Assembly (NCBI GenBank): GCA_013398295.1
Contig: VZSF01001075.1
Location: forward strand, 1,674,001 to 1,738,000
Reading direction: 5' to 3'
DNA: 64,000 bases
Origin: Chionis minor
Lineage: Eukaryota > Chordata > Aves > Charadriiformes > Chionididae
The notes under the pieces were generated by a model, which saw only the letters and a program-made list of their open reading frames with translations, had not been told where the DNA came from and did not search any database. Each line of letters opens with the position of its first letter. Position 1 is the stretch's first letter. Shown piece after piece: positions 24,841 to 37,420 of this stretch. Made by a program: the position numbers and the translations under genes.

Positions 24841-25635
24841 TTCAGCAGAGCATTCATTCTCCTCTGGTTTTTAGATGCCAACAGCCTTGCCCTGGTTTTT
24901 GTCTGCAGTAGTTCCCTGGCGCAGCTGTGGACTGGTGCGTGTGTTGGAGAGGAATGGGTGCGTCTGTCTCTTCTCACCTCTGCACTGGGGCAGGCAAAGA
25001 ACACTTGTGTTCCATTGAACGTTTAGATGGAATTTCCTGCATTTCAGTTTGTGTCCACTACTTATTCTCCTGTCACTGGGCACCACCAAGATGGTCTGGC
25101 TCCATCCCACCCCCTGTTGGATTTTCACATGTTGATTTTTTTTTTTTTTTTACACCTGAGCCTTTTCTTCTCCAGCCTAATTAACCCCAGCTCTTTCAGC
25201 TGCCACCTAATGTAACCTGGTCACCTTTTACAGAAAGAAAATGAAAGCATAGGGAGAAAATGCGAAACCATGAGAAAAAATTTGACACCAGTTGTTGGGG
25301 GGGGTTTATATTGGCTCTTTGTTCTATGCTATTCACGCATATGTATATTTGTAGTTTTTCAGTCAGCATGGAGATAGGGAAATTACCCTCTGTTCTCACA
25401 ATAGCAGATGCTGAAAATACAGAAAAACCCTTTTTTTAAACATGGACACATGAGAGACAAGCATGTTTTTAGTTGTGTGTTTTCCCAGTGTTGAAATTTT
25501 TCATACATTTTTAAAACATGTCACAGTTTGCCATACAGGTCTTGACATCCCACTGTGACTTAAAAGCAGTCCATTACGAAAGGGAATTCTATCTAATCAG
25601 TACTTTGTCTTACTATAGAGATCTTCGTCTAGAGA
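24841..25635. other. Non-coding stretch
   Basis: Overlapping open frames on both strands at 24813-25215 conflict with each other, and none has splice or poly(A) support. A T-rich run lies at about 25137-25150 and a G run at about 25298-25306. No repeat family is recognised. Confidence 0.35.
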
Positions 25636-25762
25636 CGTCTTTAAGACGTGTAGATGTGGTGGTTAGGAACATGGGTTAGTGGTAACTTGGCAGTGCGAGG
25701 CTAATGGTTGGACTTGGTGATCTTAAGGGTCTTTTCCAACCTAAATGATTCTACGATTCTGA
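25636..25762 (+). mobile_element. CR1 LINE 3'-end fragment
   Basis: It reads GTAGATGTGGTGGTTAGGAA, then ACATGGGTTAGTGGTAACTT, GGCAGTGCGAGGCTAATGGT, TGGACTTGGTGATCTTAAGG, TCTTTTCCAACCTAAATGAT, and ends in the duplicated octamer-like tail ATTCTACGATTCT. This is the canonical CR1 3' terminus in plus orientation, from the same subfamily style as the copies at 10.8 and 54.1 kb. It is 5'-truncated and non-coding. Confidence 0.92.
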
Positions 25763-26920
25763 GCAAGTATGAAATCAGATCAGGCAGAAGAAGATCCCAC
25801 TGCACACCACTGCCATCTTTTCAGCAGCTGCACTAATGAATCCCATCCCAAATACCTCACGTCGCCTCAGAAAGGAGATTATATACTGCTGCTGGCTTGA
25901 AAGCAAGTTTCAACTCGATGCTTAAGCTACCCTAAAGAATGAGACCTACTTTTGAAAGACTAAGGTGCTGAAAATAAGTATATGGTTCATCTCCCTGAGT
26001 AGAACAGTCTTTTTTAAACATCCTGCTGACCGAGGAGCCTTTAATCCTTCTGACTGTGCAGTATCTTGACAAATGAATCTTTTTAATTATGGGGATGCAA
26101 GAATAAATTGTTAATGAGACAACAACAATGGCACTGCTTATGTAATTCCTTAACAAGAAATTTCAGAGAGAAATGTGTGCTGAAGATCCCAGCTTCAGAG
26201 TCTGACTCCCATGAGATACGAGATCTTCTCTGCTGCCATGTATTTCTTCCAACTGCTGGCCCCTGAATGATTTAAACCAGGAGCAATGATGTTTCTGAAA
26301 GGACAGTGTGAACCTTCTTGAATTACACTGAGCAGATTTATGAGAAAAAGGAGGACTTGCAGTGCTGCAAATTACTAAAACTTCGATCCCTTCTCATAAA
26401 TGTTGCTTGCAGTCCTTTTCGCCATAAAAAGAATTAACATGCCCTCCAGTATTAGTCTTACTAAAGCATGCTTGTGCAATAATAATCATCTCATTAATAA
26501 TGTTTTCATTTCTTTCACTTTTTATATTCCTACAACAGCCCGAGTTATATAACCCATTAGGAATTATTCTGAAACAGAAAATATGTATAGGCTTAATTTA
26601 TGTAGTCTTTAAACTGTCATTCTCTGAACTAACTTGTAAAATGAAATAAAAAAGGTAGAGATGACATTTAGAGTCGATTTGTAAAATGGGGTAGATCTTG
26701 ATGAAATCCGCTGTGAAGAAACGTGGGCCTTGCACCTATTAGGAGTGTGGATTCTGCATGAATCCAGAGCGGTGCAGAGTTCCGCGTGGCCTGGGCTTCC
26801 GTGCTCAGCGTATTAACGGCCTTCTGAAAGGGGGAACAATTGAGCAGTGTAAGTAACAGGGCATCTCTGGGAAGAAGTGAAACATAACTGCGATGACAAG
26901 TTCTACTTTAGCAGCAGAAG
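25763..26920. other. Non-coding stretch
   Basis: No gene was seen. The sequence is unique-looking and AT-leaning with scattered TAATGA and AATAAT motifs. The minus-strand frame at 25932-26156 has no supporting signals. Confidence 0.35.
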
Positions 26921-27260
26921 ATGGGCTGCGCTGGTGAGAGGACTGGAGGAGGGATGCAGGCAGTGCCGCGAGCTTGGGTGAGGGCACTGGTTGTGGTGGG
27001 GCTCTGCCGCGGTACGGCGGGGCAGGCTCCACTCTCCAGGAGCTCCCACGGGCTCCCAGTGTGGTGCAGGCACCATTTTTACAGGCTTATTTTAACTGGC
27101 ATCGGCAATCTGGGAGTGACTGACAAAGCCAGGCGTGTTGCACAGCAGAGCAAATTCTGCCTGCAGCCTGTCCCCAGTGGGTGCGAACGGTGGAGGTGCG
27201 CAACGCAGCCAGTCTCCTCTGTGCAGGACCCTCCCGTCGGCTTTGTCTCTCCCTCTTGAT
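26921..27260. other. GC- and CpG-enriched islet with an open plus-strand frame
   Basis: About 340 bases are clearly richer in GC and CpG than their surroundings (for example TGCCGCGGTACGGCGGGGC). The plus strand is open for 112 codons from a real ATG at 26921. From its second methionine the peptide looks signal-peptide-like (MQAVPRAWVRALVVVGL). GC-rich DNA has few stops, and frames are open on the other strand too (26805-27032, 27092-27343), so coding is not supported. It may be a small unmethylated or regulatory islet. Confidence 0.3.
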
Positions 27261-27440
27261 GATTTTGAGCTCCTTACCCTCTCCCAGGACTTAAAGGATG
27301 ATGATATGTGTGGGCTGCAGGAAACTTCTCTTGTCGAGAACATTTAAAAATGGGTATATGATTCTTGAGATACTGGTGTCCACACCCCCATCCCTTTCAA
27401 CCCTCCAAATTTAACTGGTCAGTTTCTGGGCTGAAGCCTT

Positions 27441-27510
27441 AGAATCATAGAAACATTTAGGTTGGAAAAGACCCTTAAGATCAGCGAGCCTAACCCCGAT
27501 AAGGCATAGT
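27441..27510 (-). mobile_element. CR1 LINE 3'-end fragment, reverse orientation
   Basis: The plus strand reads AGAATCATAGAAACATTTAG, then GTTGGAAAAGACCCTTAAGA, then TCAGCGAGCCTAACC. This is the reverse complement of the CR1 tail (AATGATTCTA octamers, then TCCAACC and GATCTTAAGGGTC). Only about 70 bases remain, so it is a severely 5'-truncated copy on the minus strand, the only reverse-oriented younger CR1 seen here. Confidence 0.85.
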
Positions 27511-30500
27511 TCAGATCATCGTCATCGAAACTGGGCAAGTGAGTCCTTTGGCAATGGAGGAGGGAGATCCCGCCATTCGGCTGCCTCTGGGCTTGCTATC
27601 CGCATGCCTTTCTTTTTGCTAAATAGCGTTTAATACGAAATACTTTCAAAAATACAATCAATTTACTGGAATTGTGCTTTCAAGTACCTAACTGAATATT
27701 TTGCTTTGGGGGGTGGGTGGGTGTGTTAAAAATCTATGAGGAAATTACAGAAGCTAAGTAAGGGTTAATTTGGCTGTAGGCATTCTTGTTTAAATTATAT
27801 TCCCCAAAAGAAAGGTAATAAAATTCTATTGTCAAGTAATCTGATGGGAACATAGAGGTGGCAGGGACATCTTTATTGCTTCTGAAATGACCTCTGTGTC
27901 AAACCTCATGCATTGATTAATTTGTAGACAAAATTATTGGGCTTTATTTACCAGTTCACCCAAGAGCTCCACTTACACTATGCCACTCATTTTCTCTTCT
28001 GTTCAGTTAAACTGACAATCGAAGAGTTGTTCCAGTTCTGTGTGGCTTTTACCTTTTGAACATAAATACGAAGCAAAACCTGGCAGACTTAAAAAGCTGT
28101 GGTAGCAGATGGACTTATCAGCATCCCTTTGCCTCTTTTCATCTGAACTGTGGCAACAACCATCTAAATTGAGGCTAATTAAGTACAATATTTCTACATA
28201 ATTATATGATAAAGATTTCTAGTGCCAGAGTCTGTGCAGTTCTGTATGGTTGTCTATAATTTCTTGGTTAAGAGAGTAATTTATTCTCAATGCTCATTGA
28301 TGAACAGATTATTAAAGTTGGATTGTATGACGCTTCCTTCTGTATTCTCTTTCATTTTAAATAAGATCGGAGTAATTCTAAATAGGACGTTGGTGCCAGC
28401 ATTATAAAAGAATGCTGTATAAAGCCACAGACCTTTTCTTACACTGTTGATTGATAACCGCTGATGAAATTACAGCAGCGCCATAAACATTTTAGTGTGC
28501 GTCATAAAGATTTTTCGTGTATAGCATTAGCCACATGGTATAGCTAGTTTAAGGTTGTAGTTTCACAAGCAGTCATCAGAAATTACCTTTAATAATAAGT
28601 TCTAAGTGTTTTAAAAGCTGAAACTAATGAGAGTTATGTTATCCATTTATATTCTTTAAGAAATTCTTTTAAGATTTTCTGTGACTTGACCTTTATTTTA
28701 TGACAAGATATCTGAAAGGTTGATTTGTATGAGTCATAGCTATAATTATTATACTGTATGAAAAAAAAAAGGAAGTTAATGGATTTTCAGAGCTATTTTG
28801 TTTTTTTTCTAAAAAAGAATACTTTAAAAAACCTTTATATTTCACTATCTAAAATGTTTCTCACCAGATCAGCCACTCTATCAATCTATAGCTTAAAATG
28901 AATTTTAAAAAATGTAGAATAAATGTATCTTTGCTGAGTATACTGCAAGTATAACCCTCAAACTGCAACTCCACATGTGTAATTATTTAGATGCATAGTG
29001 GAGATCCATAATAACCATAGGAACTGAGCACGTTTAAGTACGAAACACAGATACATACCTTGCTGTTAAAAAGTTGGCATTAAGGGGATTTCTGGTTGTC
29101 TACACAAAATGTGCCTGCGTTATTCTAATGCTAAAGTGCAAACACCCTTATTTGGTACTTTTGCCTGGTGGAGGATTCCAAGCGTTTGATGGATGAAGGA
29201 GCTCTGATAAAGAAACACGTTATTATTTATGCTCTGGTCTCCTCTTGAGAATTCTGGTTGGGATTTTCAAAGGAACCTAACAGAGTTACTCTTTCTCCCA
29301 CTGAAAGCTTAAGGATTTTATTCTTATTTACACTAAAAGACTACAGACTGTCCTTGCAGTAGAAATGAACATTAATTTATATGGGAATCTTACCCAGTGG
29401 GTTTTGTATCCCTGCATTACTTAGGCTCCTTTGAAAAGTCAGCCTAATGCAGGCAATCTTATTTACACAAAGAGAATTCCCATTAAAGGAGCCGAGACTG
29501 CTGAAATAAACTAGGTCCATTCATGTGGAATCAGATTCTATATGTCCCTCCAGGTTTATAATTTACAGACTTTCAGCTCTTGCCTTTGAGGACTAAATGT
29601 CTCGCTCTTCTCATTTTCTTCTCAATATACTTAACCGTTAAGCTCGTTGGTTGTTTTGGATTCGAGCACCACGGAGGAAGGTTGATTTAGAGATGAATGG
29701 GGATGGTTCCTACCTGCGGTTATTTCTGGAAGCCCTGTGGTTTGGTTCAGCTTCCAAGAAAGCTGGGGTTACTTTTCCCATGAAGGCCTGTGGTTCAGTG
29801 CAGCTGAAAACGGGGATGTTGTCCACATGCCGATGTCAGGCCTGATGTCAGGCTCGTTGTCCTCCTGCAATTGCTGTGCGCCAGTCAACCAGTCGTGCTC
29901 TTCCCAGGCAGGCTGCTTGCAGGGGGTTAAGCTGGCTCCGGTTCATAATGATGTGTGTGGAATAATGATTCAGAATTCACTTACTCCATTACCTTCTGTG
30001 AAGAAATTGCTAAAGCAAGGAAAATATAGGGCAAACAAGTCATGGTCTGCCTTGCCTTTTGTGAGTTGTAAAGAACATTTTTAAAAAGAAAGGTAATTAG
30101 TTACGTATTTATTAATACCGACTAAACAGATTCCCTTCAGAAATAATAATCTTATTTATGTCCTGATTCCTAAAAGATCGTAAGCACATGTTTGCATTAA
30201 GGATATATTTCTGACTGAGAAATTTGGGCTATTAATTTCTTAAAGGACTTTTGGATCCTTTTGGGATGACCATGTATGTGTGTGGGTATTTACTTTTGTT
30301 CAATTTCCAGGAGCCCAGGTGTTTAGAAAACTGCTATTAACTATTCATGCTTTGGCGCTGTTACAGTTTAAACAAGACCAAGACTAGCAGCAGTGGTTTT
30401 CTTATTTTATAAAATCATTTTGTGAAATAAATCACTCAAGGCTTGGGGTTTTTTTTACACCGAGTTTCTTCCCTTAGGGAACCTTTCATACACACTTTAT

Positions 30501-30889
30501 AACTTCCTGAAAATAGGGAGATTATACACAGAATACATAGCAGCCAGCTGTGAGCTATGAGTCTATAATGCCAGTAAAGGGATTTGGTGATCTCATAAAC
30601 CAGAACAGCGAAGTTTGAGCATCTTGAACACTATTCAGACCCTCAAAATGGAACGAGTATTCTGTAATTCAACTCAATTTTTATTTGGTATAACATATGG
30701 ATCGGAGTAAATGATTCATGCGGACACAATGGAGCACTGTGGTCTTACAACAGCTCCTGTATCATCTCGAGGCCAGTAGTACTAAGCGTTTCATTTCTGT
30801 TTTCCCCTTCATTCTCTCTGCTCTTTTCCTGGCCTTCATGCTCCGGTGCTGCTCTGCCACGCGGTCCTGACCCTCCTTCCTTTCCAAGC
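27511..30889. other. Non-coding stretch with one G-run motif
   Basis: No supported gene. At 27708-27721 the plus strand has GGGGGGTGGGTGGG, four guanine triplets with minimal loops, which could form a tight G-quadruplex. A short direct repeat of GATGTCAGGC lies at about 29831-29853. Poly-A runs occur near 28760 and T runs near 28800. The open frames at 29651-30084 overlap in different phases and look accidental. Confidence 0.35.
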
Positions 30890-31130
30890 CCACATCCCCG
30901 GCGGGTGCTGGAGCAGAGTGCCCCCGTGCTGCTTCCCAGCGCTCCGGGTTCTGAGGGGGCGCGTGGGTGGCTACGGGTGTCCTGCAGCGGGCGTGGGGAA
31001 TTGAGAGACTCCCGTGGGATCCCAAGGGCTCCAGAGCACGGTGCAGAGATGTCTCGTAGCCCCGGCAGCCCCACCGAGAACCCCTTGCACTTAGGGGCAC
31101 CAGCGCAGCCCTGTCCTGGGGGCTGACGCC
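30890..31130. other. GC-rich islet
   Basis: About 240 bases are strongly GC-rich with CpGs (for example GAGGGGGCGCGTGGG and GCAGCGGGCGTGGGG) inside AT-rich flanks. Three overlapping frames on both strands (73 to 135 codons) are open here, as expected of GC-rich DNA, so none is called as a gene. No splice site, TATA box or known repeat is recognised. Confidence 0.35.
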
Positions 31131-32789
31131 AGAACCAGGTTTTTCTGCACCATGCTTCCGATGACCCATAATAGTCAGGTTTTCTCAGTTTCTGAAGTTT
31201 CAGAGTCTCTTAAGTATCACTTAAACAGCTAAAATGATGGACAGCCCATTTCTCCAAAAAAAAAGCAAAATCAAATCCCTGAAGTATTTTAGTTTTAATA
31301 AGTCTAGAAATGATGAAAGTTATGTGGTGTTGCAGTAATACTTCATTTCCCAAACGTCGGTTATTTTGATCTGAATTTCTGTTTGTATCTTCGTGTTGTA
31401 AATGTTTGGGAAATTATAGTAAGAGTTACAGAACTGTAAATAACTATTATGGAAATGGTGAAGAGAATAGGCTTTTTAATCTTTTGAATAAGTTAATAAT
31501 GACTTTGATAGTAAAAGGCATAAATAAATACTGAATTGTAATTCCCATTAGTTGCAATTCAGACAGATAGTTACTTGATATGATGTTAAGTACTGGCTTG
31601 GCTATAAATTGCTGTCTTGGGTGAGGTATTTGCATAGAATTGGTTCATGCTTGTAAGACTAAAATTGCTTCTAACTGTGAGAACGTATTCACTGTAATGC
31701 TGCAACGGTACTTGTCATTTCAGGTGAGTGCACAGATGTTCTTTTTCTCCAGAGCTTTCCCAGATTTCTCTGAAGTTTAGCGTATTCGGCTGGAATTCTG
31801 AGATAAGAAAGGTATTTTTAAATAAAATGTCTTAGTACGCTGCACGTCTTAGTCAGTTTAACCTTATTATGGATATAATCTGGAATATCCAACCGACCTA
31901 ACCAAACCAAACATGCTCAGCTGCAGGCAGAATTACGATTTTCAGAGAGGAACTCGGTAACCTAAGCTCGTTTTTATGAATCTGATATTTCAATATAATA
32001 TGCTGTTTAGGGTAACAGTGGATCAGCATTTAAAAAAATTCTATCAAATGCATGCAGTATGGTTGCTTCCACAAAACACTTTTTTGTCAGCTGGGCTGGT
32101 GGAAAAAGACAATTGCTTATTGAACCATTATAGTAAAAACTCTTCCTCTGACAGCTGTACAGGGAAATCGTGTTCTGCTCTTAAAACAGTTATAAGTAGT
32201 ACTGGCTGGAGATTTTCCAAGAGAACAGTTTTTTCATCTCAAAATGCTGATTCTTTGAGCATGCATGTTGAATTCTGACAAGCAGAATGGCAAAGTACTA
32301 GAATTGTGCTTGTCAGGAAGATCTCAGTCAACTGTCTGGTTGGTTGAGCGATGCTGGTGGGTTTGGGAAGTCATGCAACTAGCGAGAAGGTTCCCAATTT
32401 CAGCTCACCGCCACCAGATATTGCCAGGAGCACATTCTAAATAAAAACACTATTATTTTTCATTGTTTCCAAAACAAAATAACGTAGAATTTCATTTTGG
32501 CAGCGTAGAGAAGTTTAGAATCACTCTTAATTAGGAGTGATTTCTTTTTATACCTTCATGCCAGCAAAAAAAAGCATCACTGAGCAAAACCATCTTCTCT
32601 TGGAAGCTTTTGTCATCAATCTTTAAATGTCTAAAACTACAATTTGGGATGCTACATCCTTTGAAAAAGATACAGTAATAATCCTCTCCCTAATCCTCTC
32701 AGTGTAAACAAGGATAAGGCAAATACATCCTTGACTTTATTTTGGAATTCTTGTTTGCTGGTCAAGGTATTTTGTGTATCACATTGTGT
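31131..32789. other. Non-coding stretch with a fused splice-site motif
   Basis: No gene was seen. A TTGTCATTTCAG/GTGAGTG motif at about 31712-31730 looks like an acceptor directly joined to a consensus donor (see findings). The plus frame at 31976-32278 lacks support. Confidence 0.35.
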
Positions 32790-33060
32790 TGGTGGCAGCA
32801 CCAGCTGCAGCGTTGCCCCGGGCACGTGGCTATGAGCCAGGAGCTGTGGAGAGCAGCCGGCTGCCCGGCTCCCAGAGCGGGCGCTGGAACCACCACCAAG
32901 GAGGCATCGTGTCAGGCGTCAGGATGCCCCGCAGCTCAGCCGATCGTGGGAGGGAGAAGGCTTGAAGATACTGGTGTAAAAGAAGGGACACCTGACGGTG
33001 CACATACTGTGGTGGCCTAGCTGCCACGACGCCAGCGATGGCAAGGGTCGTAGCGGAACA
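32790..33060. other. GC-rich islet
   Basis: About 270 bases are enriched in GC (for example CAGCCGGCTGCCCGGCTCCC) with frames open on both strands, none supported. Composition suggests a CpG-rich patch, unrelated to the CR1 tails seen elsewhere. Function is unknown. Confidence 0.3.
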
Positions 33061-36000
33061 CCTTCTGGTCCGTCAGGGAAGAGTCGTTCACCCAAACATT
33101 TGATTAGGAAAGGCTTATTTCCTGTGTGAGGTGGAGGAGAGCTCAACTCACAAGACATGGGATTCTGAATGTGGGAATTATTTCTGGGTTGTAAGGTGGA
33201 AGATCTTTCCAACTTGATAAGGGAGGGTAGAGAAAACACAGAGCTACGGTATTTAGAGCAGACTGTGCCAATGCGGGAAAGAAGAAATTATGCTAATCTT
33301 CCAGTTACAGTGTATAAAATTATATACTATTTGAGAAACATTGAGTTCTCAGTAGGGGTTTCAGCAAGTTGGTGGCCAAAAGCTATCTTAATGAGACAGC
33401 TGGTTTGAAAAATACAGCAAAATGACAAGGGAAATAAATGAATGATTAAATAAAATGAAACTTGGACGAAAGCATAAAACGAACTTGCACAAACGGAATC
33501 CTGAAGACATTGTTAAACCCCATTTTAAAGGCACAAAGTCAAGAGAGTTAGAATTTCTCACAGAACCCTCAGCGGTATCCTTTTTGGCCTCTGTTATTGG
33601 TCTTTAAAAACCTAGAACACCATACAAATTAACTAGATTACTAGTGCAATATTTTGGTACAATTGAGCTATGAGAAATCTTGATTGAAAAAGAAACGTAA
33701 CAATATACTGCTTAGCTTCACTCCATTCTTCTCCATAAATATGATGGAGCCATCACAGAATAAAGTGCTTATTTTCTATTAAAACTATATACAACTTTTT
33801 AGCTAATTAAAGAAAAATTATCTGGGAAAGAAATTTGACTCTTAGTTACTGGATTATGGCTAGATGGGAAATATGCCTGAAATATACCTGTCTCTTGCAT
33901 GCGTGTATTTTGGGTGGGACAAAGCAGTTTCTTGCTCTCCATGTGTTTCTTTGTCCTATTATTTTTCAAATTTTACAGACAAATACTGTGCTCAAAACTT
34001 TGGGAGAGCTTGCTCACAGGCAAGTAAAGTTGAGTCTCACCATAGGTATTTTTTGTCTGCAAGTACGGTCATCCCACCTTTACTTCACTTTACATACTTG
34101 CACCTATGCGTGTACGGATAGAAATTTCCTTACATAAATTCCACCACATTCAGGGGCAGATCCGAGATTTCTGTTGATTTCAGTGAACTTTGACTGGATT
34201 TGTTGATTGACTGCTGTTGGCATTCCTTACAGCACGCGGTAAATGACAGAGATGACCAAGGTGGCAGGTCGGTGTTGGTTATCCCATACCTGCATTTCTC
34301 CTCATGCCGTTCAGGAAGAAGTCTGTTTCCCTCGGAGCCTGACTGAACGTATGGTAAGAACTGCAGCAGACAGGGTGGACCGAAAGAATGACAGGAGAAT
34401 TATTTTAAAGGAAAAATTAAAACCTGTCTTTTATCTGTTCAGGTCAACTGGCAGTGATGAGGTTTTATCTATTGTAACTATGTTAGTTCATTAATAGCTG
34501 CACATTGGTATAAATATTGAAGGATAATAATTAAGATATGCAAGCAAATTGAAGACAGTGGGAGCAGATTTTTAAAATAGGTCATACCCTTGATAGTGCA
34601 AACATGTAATTGTCTGCAGCGTGGAAATACTTGAGTAGTCAGACATCGTCGCTGCAAATTGCTGCTGCAAAAAAGTATGAAACACGATAACAGAAAAATA
34701 GAGTAGGAGAGACATTTTAGGCACCGAGCCTCTCTGACTTCAAAATTTCATACAGAAGTGATAGAGTAAAAAAAATACACGTAGCGCACTCTAGAAATGG
34801 TACAAATTAGGACGTGCAGTGAACCTGGGGGAAGATGTGACTGAAGAGCTGTCCTCTCCGTAAGCGTGACTATGTAGAGACATACGTGTAGCAGACCTGA
34901 ATCCTTCCTGCTCTTTCACCGTGAAGTAATGGAATTCTCTGGGCACATGAATATTGTGGCCAGAGATCCTGGATCTGATGGGTGTACCGTACTAGATGCT
35001 AATATTAGGGGGAAAAAATCTATCAGGGAAGTCTGCTAATAATGAATTAGAGCACAGAATCAGTAACAGCAGGCACACAACTCTGGACTATGCCAGGGAG
35101 GCAGCATGAACTACAGCATGAAAAGCTTTGGAATGGCAGCAGGACAGGTTCACCATCTGATTTATTTGAACCTTTAAACGAAGCTCGTGGACAAAAATGA
35201 CAGGCCAAACTCAGAAGTGACTTGTACATTAATGTAACTTACATGACAAAGGAGCAAAATTTAGAGCAGTTCAAAACCACTAATTGGACGAAGCAGAATT
35301 TTTCTGCTTTCTGACAATCTTCTATCAGTCGCTGCTTTTGAAACACACAAAACCTTTTTCCTCCATCATACAAGTTACATTTATTTTGCAGTGTCACACT
35401 GTTTCACAACATCTTTGATGGCTGCAAAGGGAAGAAAATAGAAAACTGCATAAAAGAACAGGAAAAACAGCTCTTGGAAGGAGAAACCACAATAAAGGAG
35501 AAAGAGAGGGAGAAAAAGAAAAACTCAGCAAGAAATTATACTCTTATAAAATAATAATGTTTTGCCTGAATTTATGTAGCTTTCTTCTTTCAAAGTACCT
35601 TTAATTCAAAGGTATTTTGCTAACCTTTGTATTACAGTTGGAAAAATTAAAAATCCAAGAGAGAATGCAGCCATAGTCTTTAAAATGTAGTGATAATATT
35701 TTTTAATGCATCAGTCGTGGTGTTGGGACTTGAAGGAATGCCTGGTTTTCAGGATTTTAGATACTTGATTTCAGTTCACAGTAAAGTATATTTCTTGTTA
35801 CTGAGTTTCAGAATACTGGCTGTTGTTCAGTAAATCTGAAAGCTTCCCTCAGTACAAGAATGGAATGCACTCAAAAGAAAATATGAGCAAAAAAACCTTA
35901 CAAGGCAATTTACATTGGGCAGTATTGCAGAAAACCTGGACAAAGGGAATTGCAGGGGCTGAATTTATTTTCTAACTCTGGTGTGGTCCGAGAGGGGAAT

Positions 36001-37259
36001 TTGTACATGCAAAAGTGAAACTTCACATTCTGTTATTCTGCAGAGAATTAGAAACATGAAGATAAAAGACAAAATCTTCCTTTTAATCCAAAGTGGATCT
36101 GTACAGCGTATCTATTACATATTCTGTACTTGTCCCAAATACAGACTTCTTTTAGAAGGAAAGACACAGCTTGGACTTTCAAAACTGGAACAAGTACTCA
36201 TTTGGGACTTGGAAGGATATGGAGCAGTGTCTCACTTGAGACACCAGTGGAAGTTCTGTGTCTGAAAAAGCTCAAACTACCCAGACACAGATACGCTTTC
36301 TGGAGTCACATCTGAGCGACTGTAAAATCAAGAGAAAATGGTCTGGGCTGAGAGAGTGTTTGCTTGGTTTTAAAGATTGACTCTCGGGCTTGTTGTTACA
36401 CAAACTGTCACCGTTTTGACATGTGCTTCTGAATTTCCATTGAGAAGTGCATTCTGTGTACAAATGTTTGTGTTTTGATTTTTAATATGGTATTTTATGA
36501 AATCATTAATGTGGGTATTTGAATCAAGCGGTTGGGTATGTAAGCAGGTTTTTAGCATAATTATTTGAAAATGTATTGCTCAACATTAAAAATAAATTAA
36601 AACAAAAGTCTGAATGCAGGGTTTATCGCTGACTTAATTTAACAGATTTAATAGTTTATATTAAAATGATGTCATTTGTGTGTGAAAAGACACCCAATAC
36701 TAGAATGTAAGACCTTAGAATACGATGTTCCGTAGGCTTTAATTAGTTCATCACTGTTTCAGAACCTGAATAGATGGCTAAAAGATAAATAAGGTTAATA
36801 ATAAGCACTGGAACTGAAAATGCACTGATAGGAAATGCATTTTTCAGCCTGAGCATGGGTGTGCAGGTGAGGGGTGGATGGTGGGGGCAGCCCATAATAT
36901 ATTTGTCCCCAGCGAGGATCCAGAAATGGAGAGTCGTCGTCCTCATAGCCAGAGTACCTTAAATGCAACATATTCCCTCCCACTATCAACCTATGTAGCA
37001 TAAATATTTTAGACTAATGAATTAAATATATTAGATGCTACATAAGAATAGCCCTTAAATTTGCTCATCTCAAGATGAATCTTTTGAATTATTTGTTCAC
37101 TTCAGTGATACTTCTGTGTCAAAATCTATCAATTTTTTATAATTTCAAATTCATCTAGGGGTTGACCTTCAGTACTTAAATACCTTTTTAATATCAGAGT
37201 TACAGTGCATCTGGCGTCATAAAATAAGTGATACTAAATCAAAAGGAAGAGTTGAGCAC
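33061..37259. other. Non-coding stretch
   Basis: I see no supported gene or repeat family. A polypurine-rich patch runs at about 35455-35525 (AGGAGAAAGAGAGGGAGAAA inside it), with the complementary polypyrimidine on the other strand. The open frames at 33835-34137 and 35981-36265 have no splice or poly(A) context. Confidence 0.35.
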
Positions 37260-37420
37260 AATGAAATGTATCTCAAATTGCTAAGAGCTACTTATTTAAT
37301 TATGCATTTCTCTAATGCCATGAAAACAAGTCCATACCTTTTAAGCATCCATCCTAAAATGGCCAAGGTAAATGGCATGTTAGCTGGGGCTCTTTCATGG
37401 CTTTAATTTGCTTGGACAAA
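37260..37420. promoter_or_regulatory. Candidate conserved non-coding element
   Basis: The stretch has the look of vertebrate developmental enhancers: unique sequence with clustered homeodomain-type cores (TTATTTAATTATGCATTTC, then TTTAATTTGCTTGG), an octamer-like ATGCAT, and no open frame. Conservation cannot be tested from one sequence, so this is pattern-based and weak. Confidence 0.15.

Noticed and set aside
30745..31169. Three overlapping frames of 73-135 codons on both strands
   Set aside because: They share one GC-rich islet where stops are rare and contradict each other in strand and phase.
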